Shown: positions 16,541 through 25,227 of the stretch, in pieces
How the letters are laid out: each line of letters begins with the position of its first letter
How positions within the stretch are numbered: position 1 is the stretch's first letter
Origin: Pseudarthrobacter sp. PS3-L1
Lineage (GTDB): Bacteria; Actinomycetota; Actinomycetes; Actinomycetales; Micrococcaceae
DNA: 64,000 nucleotides
Assembly: GCF_030063285.1 (NCBI RefSeq)
Contig: NZ_JASISU010000007.1
Location: 1 to 64,000 of the forward strand
Reading direction: 5' to 3'
Made by a program: the position numbers and the translations under genes
Notes under the pieces: model-generated
Seen by the model: only the letters and a program-made list of their open reading frames with translations
The model's database searches: none
What the model was told of the DNA's origin: nothing

Positions 16541-16739
16541 AACTAGCGCGCGCTATAGGCAATGCCTCCTGGGCGAAAGAATCAAGGTCCACTGTTTCCA
16601 AGTGAGCGTGCAGAAGCCGCGCCAAGAGCTCGGAACGGCTTTCAGAGGTCGCCTCGACAACGCGGTTGAGCTTTTCAGCATCAGCGCGCGGGATCTTGGC
16701 TGTCACAGTCTGGCGATCGCCTTTGTATGGCTGTGCCAT
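16539..16739 (-). CDS. CopG-like ribbon-helix-helix copy-control regulator
   Basis: A 66-aa protein with the RHH pattern RQTVTAKIPRADAEKLNRVVEA followed by a second helix (SRSELLARLLHAHLE). It has a strong ribosome-binding site (GAGGAGG, 6 nt before ATG 16739). It lies immediately upstream of rep on the same strand, with a 178-bp gap filled by the antisense RNA on the opposite strand. The arrangement copG-antisense RNA-rep parallels pMV158/pLS1, so repression of its own promoter and rep is the likely role. Confidence 0.72.
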   Translation of the reverse strand: MAQPYKGDRQTVTAKIPRADAEKLNRVVEATSESRSELLARLLHAHLETVDLDSFAQEALPIARAS

Positions 16740-16839
16740 TAGTCCTCCTCTGTTAGGTACTGAGGACCAGCCAATAGCAATCTGATTGCCTTAAGTGGGA
16801 TTTGGCTTCCCGGCGTGTCGCTTTCGGCCATGTCAAGGT

Positions 16840-17160
16840 TTATCCCAGCAATCTGGCCTGAAGTGCATCGATGGCCGCGCCAACCCTTTTGCGCTCCAGA
16901 GAGTATCTAGGGGCTCTCCCCTTGCGGTCGCCCAGGGGAACGTCGCCTCTGATGACACCAATCTCTTGTTCGAGATACTTCAGTGTCCGAGCCAGGCTCG
17001 ACGCGGATGATCCAACGCCATCGAGGATGTCTCCAAAGTAAGACGGACCTTGGTCGTGGAGAAAACAAAGGACTTCAAGTCGTGCGGGGTTTCCGAACGC
17101 GCTCAGAGCCACATCGACCTCTTCGGGCCATGTCTGGACAACGCGTATCGGGGTAACCAT
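16840..17160 (-). CDS. ArsR-like winged-helix transcriptional regulator
   Basis: A 106-aa DNA-binding protein with an ArsR/MarR-like winged helix: ALSAFGNPARLEVLCFLHD is the N-terminal helix pair, SASSLARTLKYLEQEIGVI the recognition helix, and RAPRYSLERKR the wing. No cysteine metal site is visible. It is divergent from the T4SS operon across a 320-bp region containing two copies of TCATTGATAG, so it plausibly represses transfer genes as well as itself. The inducing signal is unknown. Confidence 0.72.
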   Translation of the reverse strand: MVTPIRVVQTWPEEVDVALSAFGNPARLEVLCFLHDQGPSYFGDILDGVGSSASSLARTLKYLEQEIGVIRGDVPLGDRKGRAPRYSLERKRVGAAIDALQARLLG

Positions 17161-17234
17161 AAAGCCATTTTCACTTGGATCCCTTCGTATGTGAAACCAT
17201 TGGTCCTAGACTACCATTCATAGAGAGTTAAATA

Positions 17235-17366
17235 TCATTGATAGATAGTCTCTCGATGCCGATCACGGCTATGTCGCCAAAGGTCGATATGACAAGCATT
17301 TCTTCGCAAAGGTGTGGACAATATCGGGTTGGTTCGGTTTCAGGGGCTGTCAGTAGTCATTGATAG
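17235..17366. promoter_or_regulatory. paired TCATTGATAG repeats upstream of the transfer operon
   Basis: Exact 10-bp copies at 17235-17244 and 17357-17366, the first followed by a further ATAG. They sit between the divergent ArsR-like gene and the transfer operon and are candidate operator sites. Confidence 0.4.
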
Positions 17367-17396
17367 GTCTTGGATTTCATGTCTGGGGAGGACACG

Positions 17397-17490
17397 ATGA
17401 GCAACGTTTTACCGTTTGGCACGGATCGCCTGACGCTGGGCGCGACGAGCAGGGGAGCAAGGGCTTACTTATCCGAGGTTTTTCATGACT
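17397..17490 (+). CDS. 31-residue leader ORF of the transfer operon
   Basis: An ATG at 17397 with a strong GGGGAGG site five bases upstream opens a 31-codon frame ending HD-stop, overlapping the start of the next gene (ATG 17485) by six bases. The peptide (starts MSNVLPFGTDRL) has no known motif. Its ribosome-binding site is better than that of the following gene, so it may drive translational coupling or be a small functional peptide. Confidence 0.45.
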
Positions 17491-18570
17491 AACCAAAAGT
17501 CACCGGCCGCTGCAGCTGGCTGGGTAGCGATTCCAGTCGTGCTACTCGGCTTGATCTTTGGAATGCTTTTGCTGCTGGCTCCTACGAAGCCTGCTGTTGC
17601 TGATTGTGGGCCGACGATTTCTGTGGCCATTGATGCGAACACGAAGGTCGATGGGTATTCGGCGGAGCAGTTGAAGAACGCGGCCGCGATCATGGGCGCT
17701 GGTAAGGCTCTTGATCTTTCGGCTAAGGGTCAGACGCTCAGTGTGATGGTTGCTCTGGGGGAGTCGGGGTTGCGTGTCCTGGACTATGGCGATGGTCCTG
17801 GTCCTGACTCTCGGGGGTTGTTCCAGCAGCGGGATAACGGCGCGTGGGGCACGTATGAGGACCGCATGGACCCTGCCCGCAGCGCTACGAGCTTCATCAA
17901 GGTCTTGCAGGGCGTGCCCGGGTGGGAGCTGATGGAGCCGACCATCGCGGCCAACAAGGTCCAGCGCAACGCTGATCCGTACCACTACGCGAAGTACTGG
18001 CCTGAGGCCGTGAAGATCGTCCAGGGACTCACGGACGCAAAGTTCGATCTTGCTGGCAGTGAATGCTCCGCTACCGGCGCTTCGGGTGAGGGTAATGACT
18101 ACCCGTGGAAAGACGCACCTACCTGGCTGCAGGTGGGCGCAAACTCGGCCAGCACGTCCCCACTGAACCTGTATTACCGCGAGTGCGTGGACTTCGCCCT
18201 GTGGCGGGTGAACCAGCAGATGGGGTCCACCAGTGCACCGTTCAAGTTTCTCAACGGCACCTTCCGCCCCGACGGACAGAGCCTTGGCTCGGCGTTGACG
18301 TGGAAGGCAGGGTGGGACGCCAAGGGCTGGCCCACCGGGAAAACTCCCCGCGTCGGTTCCGTTGTCTGGTACGCCCCTGGCGCTGGCGGCTCTGACCCTA
18401 GCTTCGGTCACGTTGCCGTGGTCAAGGAAGTCAAGGACGACGGGACCTACGTCGAAGAGGGCTACAACGGCAACCCGGCACCGGACGATCACAACTACTA
18501 CACCCGGAGCGTCTCAAGCTCCGTTCCCTCAGCTTTCCTGTATCTGCCTACCCAAGAGGAGACAAAGTGA
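17485..18570 (+). CDS. membrane-anchored peptidoglycan hydrolase of the T4SS (lytic transglycosylase-like plus CHAP)
   Basis: First main gene of the transfer operon. A single N-terminal transmembrane segment (residues ~12-32, VVLLGLIFGMLLLL) presents two wall-degrading domains outside the cell. Residues ~75-170 look like a lysozyme/SLT-type fold (ALGESGL with the catalytic-type Glu, SRGLFQQR). Residues ~240-355 are a CHAP amidase/endopeptidase domain with YRECVDFALWRV (nucleophile Cys) and FGHVAVVKEV (His). Its role is to open the thick cell wall for the mating channel, like VirB1, TcpG or CwlT. It overlaps the next gene by four bases (GTGA). Confidence 0.87.
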   Translation: MTNQKSPAAAAGWVAIPVVLLGLIFGMLLLLAPTKPAVADCGPTISVAIDANTKVDGYSAEQLKNAAAIMGAGKALDLSAKGQTLSVMVALGESGLRVLDYGDGPGPDSRGLFQQRDNGAWGTYEDRMDPARSATSFIKVLQGVPGWELMEPTIAANKVQRNADPYHYAKYWPEAVKIVQGLTDAKFDLAGSECSATGASGEGNDYPWKDAPTWLQVGANSASTSPLNLYYRECVDFALWRVNQQMGSTSAPFKFLNGTFRPDGQSLGSALTWKAGWDAKGWPTGKTPRVGSVVWYAPGAGGSDPSFGHVAVVKEVKDDGTYVEEGYNGNPAPDDHNYYTRSVSSSVPSAFLYLPTQEETK

Positions 18571-19085
18571 AAAAGCCTATTGCACTGCTGGCAGTGGCGT
18601 TTCTCTGCGCGGCCTGCACGCCAGCAGCAGAGAACACAGCCACCGTGTCCACTCCGTCAGCAACCACGACGGCCACACCCACCGCCCCGGTCTCCCTGAG
18701 CGCCAACAGTGGCCCACAAGCACCTGGTGGGACCATCCCTGCCACCATCGGGATTCCCTGGGATGAGGCAAGCAAAAAGTCCGCTGGTGATGTTGCGGAA
18801 AAGGCCATGGCCGACTTTGCCCGGCCTGAGGTTGAAGAGAAGCAGTGGGCCAACGACCTTGCCCGCTGGCTAACCCCACAAGCCACAGCGGATTACTCAT
18901 CGGTGGACCCGGCGAACATTCCTGCCAGCCGCGTCACCGGAGCATCGACTCTGGCAGTTGATGAAGAGAACGGTTACGGGGTCACCGCTTCTGTTCCGAC
19001 CAACGCCGGAGCGTATTCACTCCAACTCCTACGCACCGGCCCAGACGCGCCGTGGAAGGTCAACAGGCTCACCCCGCCTGAGTAA
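18567..19085 (+). CDS. T4SS-associated lipoprotein
   Basis: A 172-aa protein with a lipoprotein signal: KKPIALLAVAFLCAAC, where the second Cys would be lipidated. A Thr/Ser/Pro-rich spacer follows (residues ~20-60), then a compact domain with alternating strands at the end (YSLQLLRTGPDAPWKVNRL), reminiscent of NTF2-like VirB8/TcpC extracytoplasmic domains though I cannot confirm that. GTG start overlaps the preceding stop, giving coupling with the wall hydrolase. It likely stabilises the channel at the outer face of the membrane. Confidence 0.75.
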   Translation: MKKPIALLAVAFLCAACTPAAENTATVSTPSATTTATPTAPVSLSANSGPQAPGGTIPATIGIPWDEASKKSAGDVAEKAMADFARPEVEEKQWANDLARWLTPQATADYSSVDPANIPASRVTGASTLAVDEENGYGVTASVPTNAGAYSLQLLRTGPDAPWKVNRLTPPE

Positions 19086-19133
19086 AAAGACTGCACCTGC
19101 CCCATTCACACTCACAACAAGGAAGTACGGCAC

Positions 19134-20690
19134 ATGAGCACCACATCCGTTGAGGTTCTGGCTTTCCCCAGTATTCAGGCCATCGTCCGCGATAACGGCA
19201 CCGCCGAAGTCATCGTGGCCGGTAACTCCCGCATCGTCCCAGAAGGGGACTCCCTTCAAGCTCTACGCAACAATGCCTTGGCGTTGATCATCACTGAGGC
19301 GAAGACGCTCCAGCGCCCGGTCCGGGCGGAGATAGAAGACCCTGAGGGGCGCGGGGAACTGATCGTGCACCCGCAGGGAAACATCGAATCCGTGGCCTAT
19401 GAGGCACGGACCACGCGCCGCCGCGCCGAAGCTCCGACCACCACGCCAGAAACAGTGGCACCGGCGCTCATCCAAACGGTGCCGCTTGCCGCACCAGCGC
19501 CGGTAGAACCAACGCCCGTGCCCGAAGAGACACACACGACACCAGTACCAGCTCCAGCTCCAGAGGAACCGGTTGTAGAACAAGCCGCTGTCGTGAAAGC
19601 AGATGCAGTGGAAGAGGATGCGGTGGAGGTAGCTGCGGCGCAGCCGTGGCCACCAGCAGCCGCACAAGAGACTCCTGTGGTGGTTGCGGGGAAACCTGGG
19701 GAACCTCAGGGTGAAGCTGTGGAGGCTCCGTTGACGCGGCGTAGCTTGAAGGAAACCTCGTTCCTGGTCAGTGCTCCTGTGCTGGAGCCAGCGACGAAGG
19801 GCTGGCGCGGGTCCTTGACTCGGTTGGGGTTCCGAATGGACCCCTCACCGGAGGAACTCACCGAGCGTGAGGACGTGCGCACGGTCAGTCAGCATTGGCC
19901 CGGCCCGCGCACCATCGCCGTCGTAAACCGTAAGGGCGGAGCGAACAAGACCCCCACGGTCGTGATGCTCTCAGCAATCCTTGCCCGCTACAGTGGCGCT
20001 GCAACCGTCGCCTGGGACAACAACGAATCCCAAGGCACCTTGGGCTGGCGCACCGAAAAAGGAGCGCATGACCGTAGCGTCCTGGACTTGATTGATTCCT
20101 CCACCGAACTGCTCTCACCCTCAACGAACGCCGCCGAAATCGCGAAGTTCGTTCACCACCAGACAGCGGACAAGTTCGATGTGCTGCGCTCGGACGAGAA
20201 CGAGGAAGGCGATCACGAGGTTACTGCTGAGGAAGTGGACATTGCCCACCAGGTCTTGACCCGGTATTACCGGCTCGTGGTCATGGACTCAGGCAATACT
20301 GCACGGGCTGCGAACTGGCGTCGAATGATTGATCACACCAACCAGCTCGTCGTTCCCGTCACGGCCATCGAAGACCGGGCCGAAGCAGCACGGCTGACGC
20401 TCCAGACCTTGGAATCTCGTGGTGGCCACGACGCCGAGCTGGCCCGTAACGCCGTGGTGATCGTCTCCGAGTCCACGGACGCCAAACGAAGCATGAGCGG
20501 GGACGCTCTCAAGCGGGCCAAAGACGAAGCCCGGCGCATTGCTGAGGGCTTTGAGCCTTTCGTTCGCGCCGTCGTGCGTATCCCGTATGACCCGGCCATG
20601 GTCAACGGACCCATCCGTTACGAGGCCCTGCAGCCCGCAACACAGCGGGCTTGGCTGGCCGCAGCCGCAGCGGTCGCCACGGGCTTCTAA
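19134..20690 (+). CDS. MinD/ParA-like ATPase of the transfer operon
   Basis: A 518-aa protein with three parts: an N-terminal ~90-residue globular region, a Pro/Ala/Glu-rich linker (~95-200) and a C-terminal MinD/ParA-type ATPase. Walker A is deviant, NRKGGANKTPTVVML, with the signature Lys early in the loop; the A' motif is VAWDNNESQGTLGW and Walker B is LVVMDSGNTARAAN. Such ATPases occur in actinobacterial T4SS and ESX loci and may position the apparatus or relaxosome rather than partition the plasmid, which already has its own ParA. That role is inference. Confidence 0.8.
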   Translation: MSTTSVEVLAFPSIQAIVRDNGTAEVIVAGNSRIVPEGDSLQALRNNALALIITEAKTLQRPVRAEIEDPEGRGELIVHPQGNIESVAYEARTTRRRAEAPTTTPETVAPALIQTVPLAAPAPVEPTPVPEETHTTPVPAPAPEEPVVEQAAVVKADAVEEDAVEVAAAQPWPPAAAQETPVVVAGKPGEPQGEAVEAPLTRRSLKETSFLVSAPVLEPATKGWRGSLTRLGFRMDPSPEELTEREDVRTVSQHWPGPRTIAVVNRKGGANKTPTVVMLSAILARYSGAATVAWDNNESQGTLGWRTEKGAHDRSVLDLIDSSTELLSPSTNAAEIAKFVHHQTADKFDVLRSDENEEGDHEVTAEEVDIAHQVLTRYYRLVVMDSGNTARAANWRRMIDHTNQLVVPVTAIEDRAEAARLTLQTLESRGGHDAELARNAVVIVSESTDAKRSMSGDALKRAKDEARRIAEGFEPFVRAVVRIPYDPAMVNGPIRYEALQPATQRAWLAAAAAVATGF

Positions 20691-20730
20691 ACCACCACCA
20701 CGACGAAATAACGAAAGGAGGAAACAGCTC

Positions 20731-21336
20731 ATGGAACTATTCCCAAACCCCTGGATCACCGCTCCCACACCAGAAACGCAAGAATCAGACACCCTTGCCA
20801 CTGATGTGCCCGCCGCTGCTGTGATCAGTGCGCCATTGCGCGGCATGGTCGAACCAGACACCGCTGACCGCCTCGAACACCGCACCGTCAACGGAGCTGC
20901 GAGCGTGTGGGTCCTCGGCGTTCACGGGGGAGCTGGGGAGAGCCGCCTGGCTGATCTTCTCGACGGTGCCGCACCAACAGGGCATTGCTGGCCCGTGGCA
21001 CCCTCAGGCGCCAAGGCCCGCGTGCTGCTGGTCTGCCGCTCCGATATGCGCGGGCTGACAGCCGCCCAACGTGCTCTCACGCAATGGGCTTCGGGAGCCA
21101 CGCCAGAGGTTGATCTTCTTGGCCTGGCTGTCCTCGCGGACGCACCCGGCAAGACTCCCAAAGCGCTGCGGGACTTCGCCTCCATCATCGGCGGGGGAGC
21201 GCCCCGGCTCTGGCTCCTGCCATGGGTAGAACCATGGCGGCACGGGGACACAACAGCACCCCTGAACCGCGACTATCAACGCTTCATCACCGACGTGACC
21301 ACCTTGGTCACCACCACACCACGCACCACACTCTGA
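20731..21336 (+). CDS. DUF6668-like P-loop protein of the transfer operon
   Basis: A 201-aa protein. The start is set at ATG 20731, preceded by AAAGGAGG. A P-loop-like turn, LGVHGGAGESRLADLL, follows residue ~60, with Glu where Lys normally stands, then strands ARVLLVCRSDMRG and VDLLGLAVLADAPG as in Rossmann-like NTPases. Probably a degenerate relative of the preceding ATPase; resemblance to the DUF6668 family of actinobacterial conjugation loci is from memory. Possibly forms a complex with the upstream MinD-like protein. Confidence 0.65.
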   Translation: MELFPNPWITAPTPETQESDTLATDVPAAAVISAPLRGMVEPDTADRLEHRTVNGAASVWVLGVHGGAGESRLADLLDGAAPTGHCWPVAPSGAKARVLLVCRSDMRGLTAAQRALTQWASGATPEVDLLGLAVLADAPGKTPKALRDFASIIGGGAPRLWLLPWVEPWRHGDTTAPLNRDYQRFITDVTTLVTTTPRTTL

Positions 21337-21349
21337 AAGGTCTCTCACC

Positions 21350-21619
21350 ATGAACTACTTCTCCACACTCACAGCATCCGTCATCCCCAACCCGACTCCC
21401 ACGGTCCCGGACGAAGCACGCGGTCTGCTCACCGTCCTTAACTGGGCCTCAGGTATCGGTCTTGTTCTCGGCGTCCTGGGCGTCATCATCGTCGGCATCA
21501 CCATGGTCATCCAGCTCCAGCGCGGCGAGGGAGGCCAATCCCTTGCCAAGCTCGGCTGGGTCCTGCTCGGCTGCATCATCATCACCGGCGCTGCGGGCAT
21601 CGTCCGGGCCTTCGTCTAA
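21350..21619 (+). CDS. small two-helix membrane protein (VirB2/pilin-like)
   Basis: An 89-aa protein with an extracytoplasmic N-terminus and two transmembrane helices (IGLVLGVLGVIIVGITMVI and LGWVLLGCIIITGAAGIV) joined by a short basic loop, the topology of VirB2/TrbC-like subunits. It sits before the TrbL-like gene. Sequence is too short for firm homology; the pilin-like role is inferred from size, topology and position. Confidence 0.7.
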   Translation: MNYFSTLTASVIPNPTPTVPDEARGLLTVLNWASGIGLVLGVLGVIIVGITMVIQLQRGEGGQSLAKLGWVLLGCIIITGAAGIVRAFV

Positions 21620-21648
21620 ACCAGCACCACCAACTTCGGAGGTTCACT

Positions 21649-22389
21649 ATGAGCGAGTCAACAGAGAACACCAACGAGTCCAATCCATTCACCAAACCAG
21701 GATTCATCATCGCCGCAATCTTGGTCCTAGCCCTGATCGCAGGGGCCGTCGTGATCTTCCTCCTTCCCAAGGGCGAGAACACGGCAGACCCGGCACCAGC
21801 CCCGGCTGGTACCACTGCGGCAGCAAAACCAACCTCGTCCGCGCCAGCCTCAGCAGATAAGAGCATCTGCGGATTGCCAGGGTCTTCAGATTCGGGGTTA
21901 GGTGCAGCACCACAGACAACGTGGGAGCTAGTTGGAACGATGGCCGCTCCTACTGATCCAGAAATCGGCCCGGGAAAAACAGACGAAGAGGGGATTAGGT
22001 CATGTTTCGCTCACACACCTACTGGGTCCCTCTACGCCGCAGTGAACCTCTGGGCTCTCGGTAGCGATCCAGCTAAGGAACGTTCCGTCGCGGATCAGCT
22101 CGCAGCAAAAGGCTCTGGCCGCGATGCTGGAATGAATGCACCAAAGACAACGACTCCAGTAAGTTCAGCGAAGATCCAGGTAGCTGGATTCAATGTTTCC
22201 TACACTGCAAAACAAGCTGTTGTAGAACTGGCCTTTAAAGCTGATACAGGTGCCCTTGCCACTGTCCGAACAACCCTCATTTGGGAAGACGGAGATTGGA
22301 AGGGAGTCGTTGCAGACAACGGCGCACCGCTTGAAGAACCGCGCCAAGTCCGTGACCTCTCGACCGTTATTCCCTGGAGCGGGGCATGA
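21649..22389 (+). CDS. membrane-anchored T4SS accessory protein (DUF8175-like)
   Basis: A 246-aa bitopic protein: Ser/Asn-rich cytoplasmic tail, one transmembrane helix (residues ~18-40, FIIAAILVLALIAGAVVIFLL), a Pro/Ala linker, then an extracytoplasmic domain starting SICGLPGS with two Cys residues that could bond. The C-terminal strand TLIWEDGDWKGVV resembles NTF2-like/VirB8-type modules. I associate it with the DUF8175 family from memory. It overlaps the next gene by four bases. From about 21880 its codon use becomes noticeably more AT-rich than its neighbours, suggesting a recombinant segment. Confidence 0.65.
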   Translation: MSESTENTNESNPFTKPGFIIAAILVLALIAGAVVIFLLPKGENTADPAPAPAGTTAAAKPTSSAPASADKSICGLPGSSDSGLGAAPQTTWELVGTMAAPTDPEIGPGKTDEEGIRSCFAHTPTGSLYAAVNLWALGSDPAKERSVADQLAAKGSGRDAGMNAPKTTTPVSSAKIQVAGFNVSYTAKQAVVELAFKADTGALATVRTTLIWEDGDWKGVVADNGAPLEEPRQVRDLSTVIPWSGA

Positions 22390-23732
22390 GACCAACAGTT
22401 TGGAATCCAGCCGGGGACTGGCTTTCTGGATTGGCAGATGACGCGATGGGCAATATGGCCAAAGCGATCATGGAAGCCCTGAGTCAGATGGTCACGACTC
22501 TGTCGACCTTCTGGGTTTCGATGCCGACGGTGAACCTTGCCAGCGCGGACGGGACCGGGCCTAGCCCGGTGGTCGCCACGGTGAATTCCGAGTTGTTGCC
22601 GTGGACGATGACGCTGGCCGTTTTTGCCGTCATCCTTGGCGGAACTCGCATGGTCTGGGAACAGCGCGGGGCACCGCTAAAGGACATTCTGCGCTCACTG
22701 ATAACGCTCGTTCTCGTCTCTGGTCTTGGCCTGGGAGTTATTTCTATTCTCGTGATCGCAGCCGATGCGTTCTCCTCGGCGATCATTGCCCGTTCCACGA
22801 ACGGCAAAGGATTCGCTGAGTCCTTGCAAGTGCTGACGATGACCGGTCAAACAGGTGTTGGGGTGTTCATTCTGATCATCCTGGGCCTTGTTGGTCTGCT
22901 CGCTTCGATCTTCCAGGTTGTGCTGATGGTCGTCCGTAGCGGGATGCTCGTGATTCTTGCCGGGATTCTTCCCACGACTGCTGCATTCACGAACACGGAA
23001 ATGGGTAAGCAGTGGTTCCAGAAAGCTGTTGGCTGGACGATCGCGTTCATTCTCTACAAACCAGCGGCAGCAATCGTGTACTCAGTCGCGTTTTTGCTGA
23101 TGGGAAACAACGAAGGCCAGGAACAACTCATCACCTCGATCACGGGCTTCGCTCTGATGATCGTGGCGTTGTTCGCCTTGCCTGCGTTGATGAAGTTCGT
23201 GACCCCCATGGTGGGTGCGCTGGCTTCTGGCGGAGGCGGCGGGGGAGCTGCTGGGGCCGCAGTGGGGGCCGTGGCCACGGGAGCGGTCAGCATGGGTCGT
23301 GGCGGTAGCGGTAGGGGCAACGCCTCACCCACACCGGCCTCTCATTCAACGTCGAAAACGCAGTCGTCCTCTACAACGGGTTCCTCTAGCTCTCCGCAGG
23401 GCAGTGGTGGAACTCCTGGCCCGCAGGGCGGAACAGGCACACCAACACCAGGGGGACCTGGAGGCTCTGGAGTTGCTGGATCTGCTGGTGCAGCCGGTGC
23501 CAGCACGGGAGCCGCAGCAGCAACCAGTGGTGCAGCCGGAACCAGCGGCGCAGCAGCAGCCGGTGGTGGAGCAGCAGCCGCTGGTGGTGCCGCAGCCGGT
23601 GGAGCAGCGGCGGCTGCGGGTCCGGCTGGTATGGCAGTAAGCGCAGGAGTCCAGGGCGCAAAGAAGGCTCACGACGCAGTCAAGAGCACGGCAGAAGAAT
23701 CAACCGGGGAGGGACCCAGTGGCAGCAATTAG
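22386..23732 (+). CDS. TrbL/VirB6-like polytopic channel protein
   Basis: A 448-aa membrane protein with about six transmembrane helices between residues ~70 and 290 (for example VGVFILIILGLVGLLASI and SGMLVILAGILPTTAAF), followed by a ~150-residue Gly/Ala/Ser/Thr low-complexity tail ending near KKAHDAVKS. This layout is typical of TrbL-like inner-membrane channel subunits. ATG start overlaps the previous stop; the end overlaps the next gene by 14 bases. The repetitive tail (runs of Ala-Gly-Gly codons) is prone to slippage and may vary in length. Confidence 0.85.
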   Translation: MRPTVWNPAGDWLSGLADDAMGNMAKAIMEALSQMVTTLSTFWVSMPTVNLASADGTGPSPVVATVNSELLPWTMTLAVFAVILGGTRMVWEQRGAPLKDILRSLITLVLVSGLGLGVISILVIAADAFSSAIIARSTNGKGFAESLQVLTMTGQTGVGVFILIILGLVGLLASIFQVVLMVVRSGMLVILAGILPTTAAFTNTEMGKQWFQKAVGWTIAFILYKPAAAIVYSVAFLLMGNNEGQEQLITSITGFALMIVALFALPALMKFVTPMVGALASGGGGGGAAGAAVGAVATGAVSMGRGGSGRGNASPTPASHSTSKTQSSSTTGSSSSPQGSGGTPGPQGGTGTPTPGGPGGSGVAGSAGAAGASTGAAAATSGAAGTSGAAAAGGGAAAAGGAAAGGAAAAAGPAGMAVSAGVQGAKKAHDAVKSTAEESTGEGPSGSN

Positions 23733-25227
23733 CACCGATTACAAAGAACCGTCCTATGGAAACTGGCGCGTACCGCGCTCGGCAGGGCTGGGAAATCTTG
23801 GCGCTATCGGCACGGGCATCGTCATGGCCGGCCTTTTGCTGGGCATCATCAGCTTCGCTATCTGGGGCCTGTTCGCGGGCCTTGGCGTCCTCGCCGTAGC
23901 CGGTGTGAGTGCGTTGTTGCTGACCGTCAAAGACAAGCACGGTCAATCCATCGTTGACCGCCTGGGAACCCGCCTCAGTTTCCGTGTCTCGAAGTCATCG
24001 GGCACGAACCTGTATCGCTCTGGTCCGTTGGGCGTCACCCAGTGGGGCACGTATCAGCTCCCAGGACTGGCAGCACAGTCCAGGCTGTATGAGTTCAAGG
24101 ACTCCTATAACCGTCCGTTCGCGCTGCTCCATGTTCCAACGACGAACCACTTCACCGTCATCTTCTCCACTGAACCTGATGGGGCCTCGTTGGTTGATCC
24201 TGAACAGGTCGATGCGTGGGTGGCGAACTGGGGCGGCTGGCTCGCCGATCTTGGGGATGAAGCGGGCCTTGACGCTGCGGCGGTGACCGTGGAAACAGCA
24301 CCTGATTCTGGGTACCGGCTCCGCAATGAGGTCCAGATGAACATTGACCCGAACGCGCCTGCCTTCGCCCAAGAAGTTCTGCACGAGGTCGTTCGTACCT
24401 ACCCGGAAGGTTCGGCGACAGTGCGGGCCTGGGTGTCGTTGACGTTCAATGCCTCACTGCGCACGGGGACGAAGAAACGCGAAGCAGAAGACGTTGCACG
24501 CGATCTGGCCTCCCGCATTCCTGGCTTGTCAGCCAGGTTGCAGGCCACCGGGGCCGGTATTGCCCGCCCCATGGATGCTCAGGAACTCTGTGAGGTTGTC
24601 CGGGTTGCCTATGATCCGCCAGCGGCGCTGATCATTGACGAAGCCCACGCAGCCGGAACCCCTGTCTCCTTGAGCTGGGGCGAAGTAGGCCCGTCCGCAA
24701 CACAAGCCTCCTGGGATACGTACCGGCACGATAGTGCTGTGTCCGTGTCATGGACGATGACCAGCGCCCCTCGCGGGTCCGTGAACTCTGCTGTGTTGTC
24801 CAGGCTTCTGGCCCCGCACGGGGACATCGACCGTAAACGCATTTCCCTGCTCTACCGGCCCATGGATTCCGCCCGGGCTGCTGCTGTCGTTGAACGCGAT
24901 CAGAACAACGCCAACGTCCGCATCACCTCAGGGAACAGGCCCTCGGCCCGTGCCCTGGTTGATGCACGCTCAGCGGTCCAGACAGCACAAGAAGAAGCCC
25001 AAGGGGCAGGGTTGGTGAACTTCGGTCTCGTCGTGACCGCCACGGTCACAGATAAGGAACGCCTCGCGGACGCCGTGGCTGCTGTTGAGCAAACTTCAGG
25101 AACTTCACGGTTGCTGCTGCGCCGAGCCTACGGGGCACAGGACACCGCGTTTGCTGCGTCCCTGCCGCTGGGTTTGGTGTTGCCTAAACACTCGATGCTT
25201 CCCTCTGAGATTAAGGACGCTCTCTAA
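23719..25227 (+). CDS. SCO6880-family T4SS protein
   Basis: A 502-aa protein with two N-terminal transmembrane helices (residues ~30-75, GIVMAGLLLGIISFAIWGLF and ALLLTV) in the PrgI/VirB3 position, then a large cytoplasmic domain resembling the N-terminal, non-ATPase part of VirB4 proteins (TNHFTVIFSTEPDGASLV, then RISLLYRPMDSARAAAVVE). In this lineage VirB3/VirB4-N functions are on one polypeptide and the ATPase on the next. GTG start inside the end of the TrbL-like gene; its stop shares a base with the next ATG. Confidence 0.85.
   Translation: MAAISTDYKEPSYGNWRVPRSAGLGNLGAIGTGIVMAGLLLGIISFAIWGLFAGLGVLAVAGVSALLLTVKDKHGQSIVDRLGTRLSFRVSKSSGTNLYRSGPLGVTQWGTYQLPGLAAQSRLYEFKDSYNRPFALLHVPTTNHFTVIFSTEPDGASLVDPEQVDAWVANWGGWLADLGDEAGLDAAAVTVETAPDSGYRLRNEVQMNIDPNAPAFAQEVLHEVVRTYPEGSATVRAWVSLTFNASLRTGTKKREAEDVARDLASRIPGLSARLQATGAGIARPMDAQELCEVVRVAYDPPAALIIDEAHAAGTPVSLSWGEVGPSATQASWDTYRHDSAVSVSWTMTSAPRGSVNSAVLSRLLAPHGDIDRKRISLLYRPMDSARAAAVVERDQNNANVRITSGNRPSARALVDARSAVQTAQEEAQGAGLVNFGLVVTATVTDKERLADAVAAVEQTSGTSRLLLRRAYGAQDTAFAASLPLGLVLPKHSMLPSEIKDAL

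Noticed and set aside
19134..20690. Second plasmid partition ParA
   Set aside because: It is embedded in the T4SS operon, has an extra N-terminal region and linker, and has no centromere-binding partner beside it.
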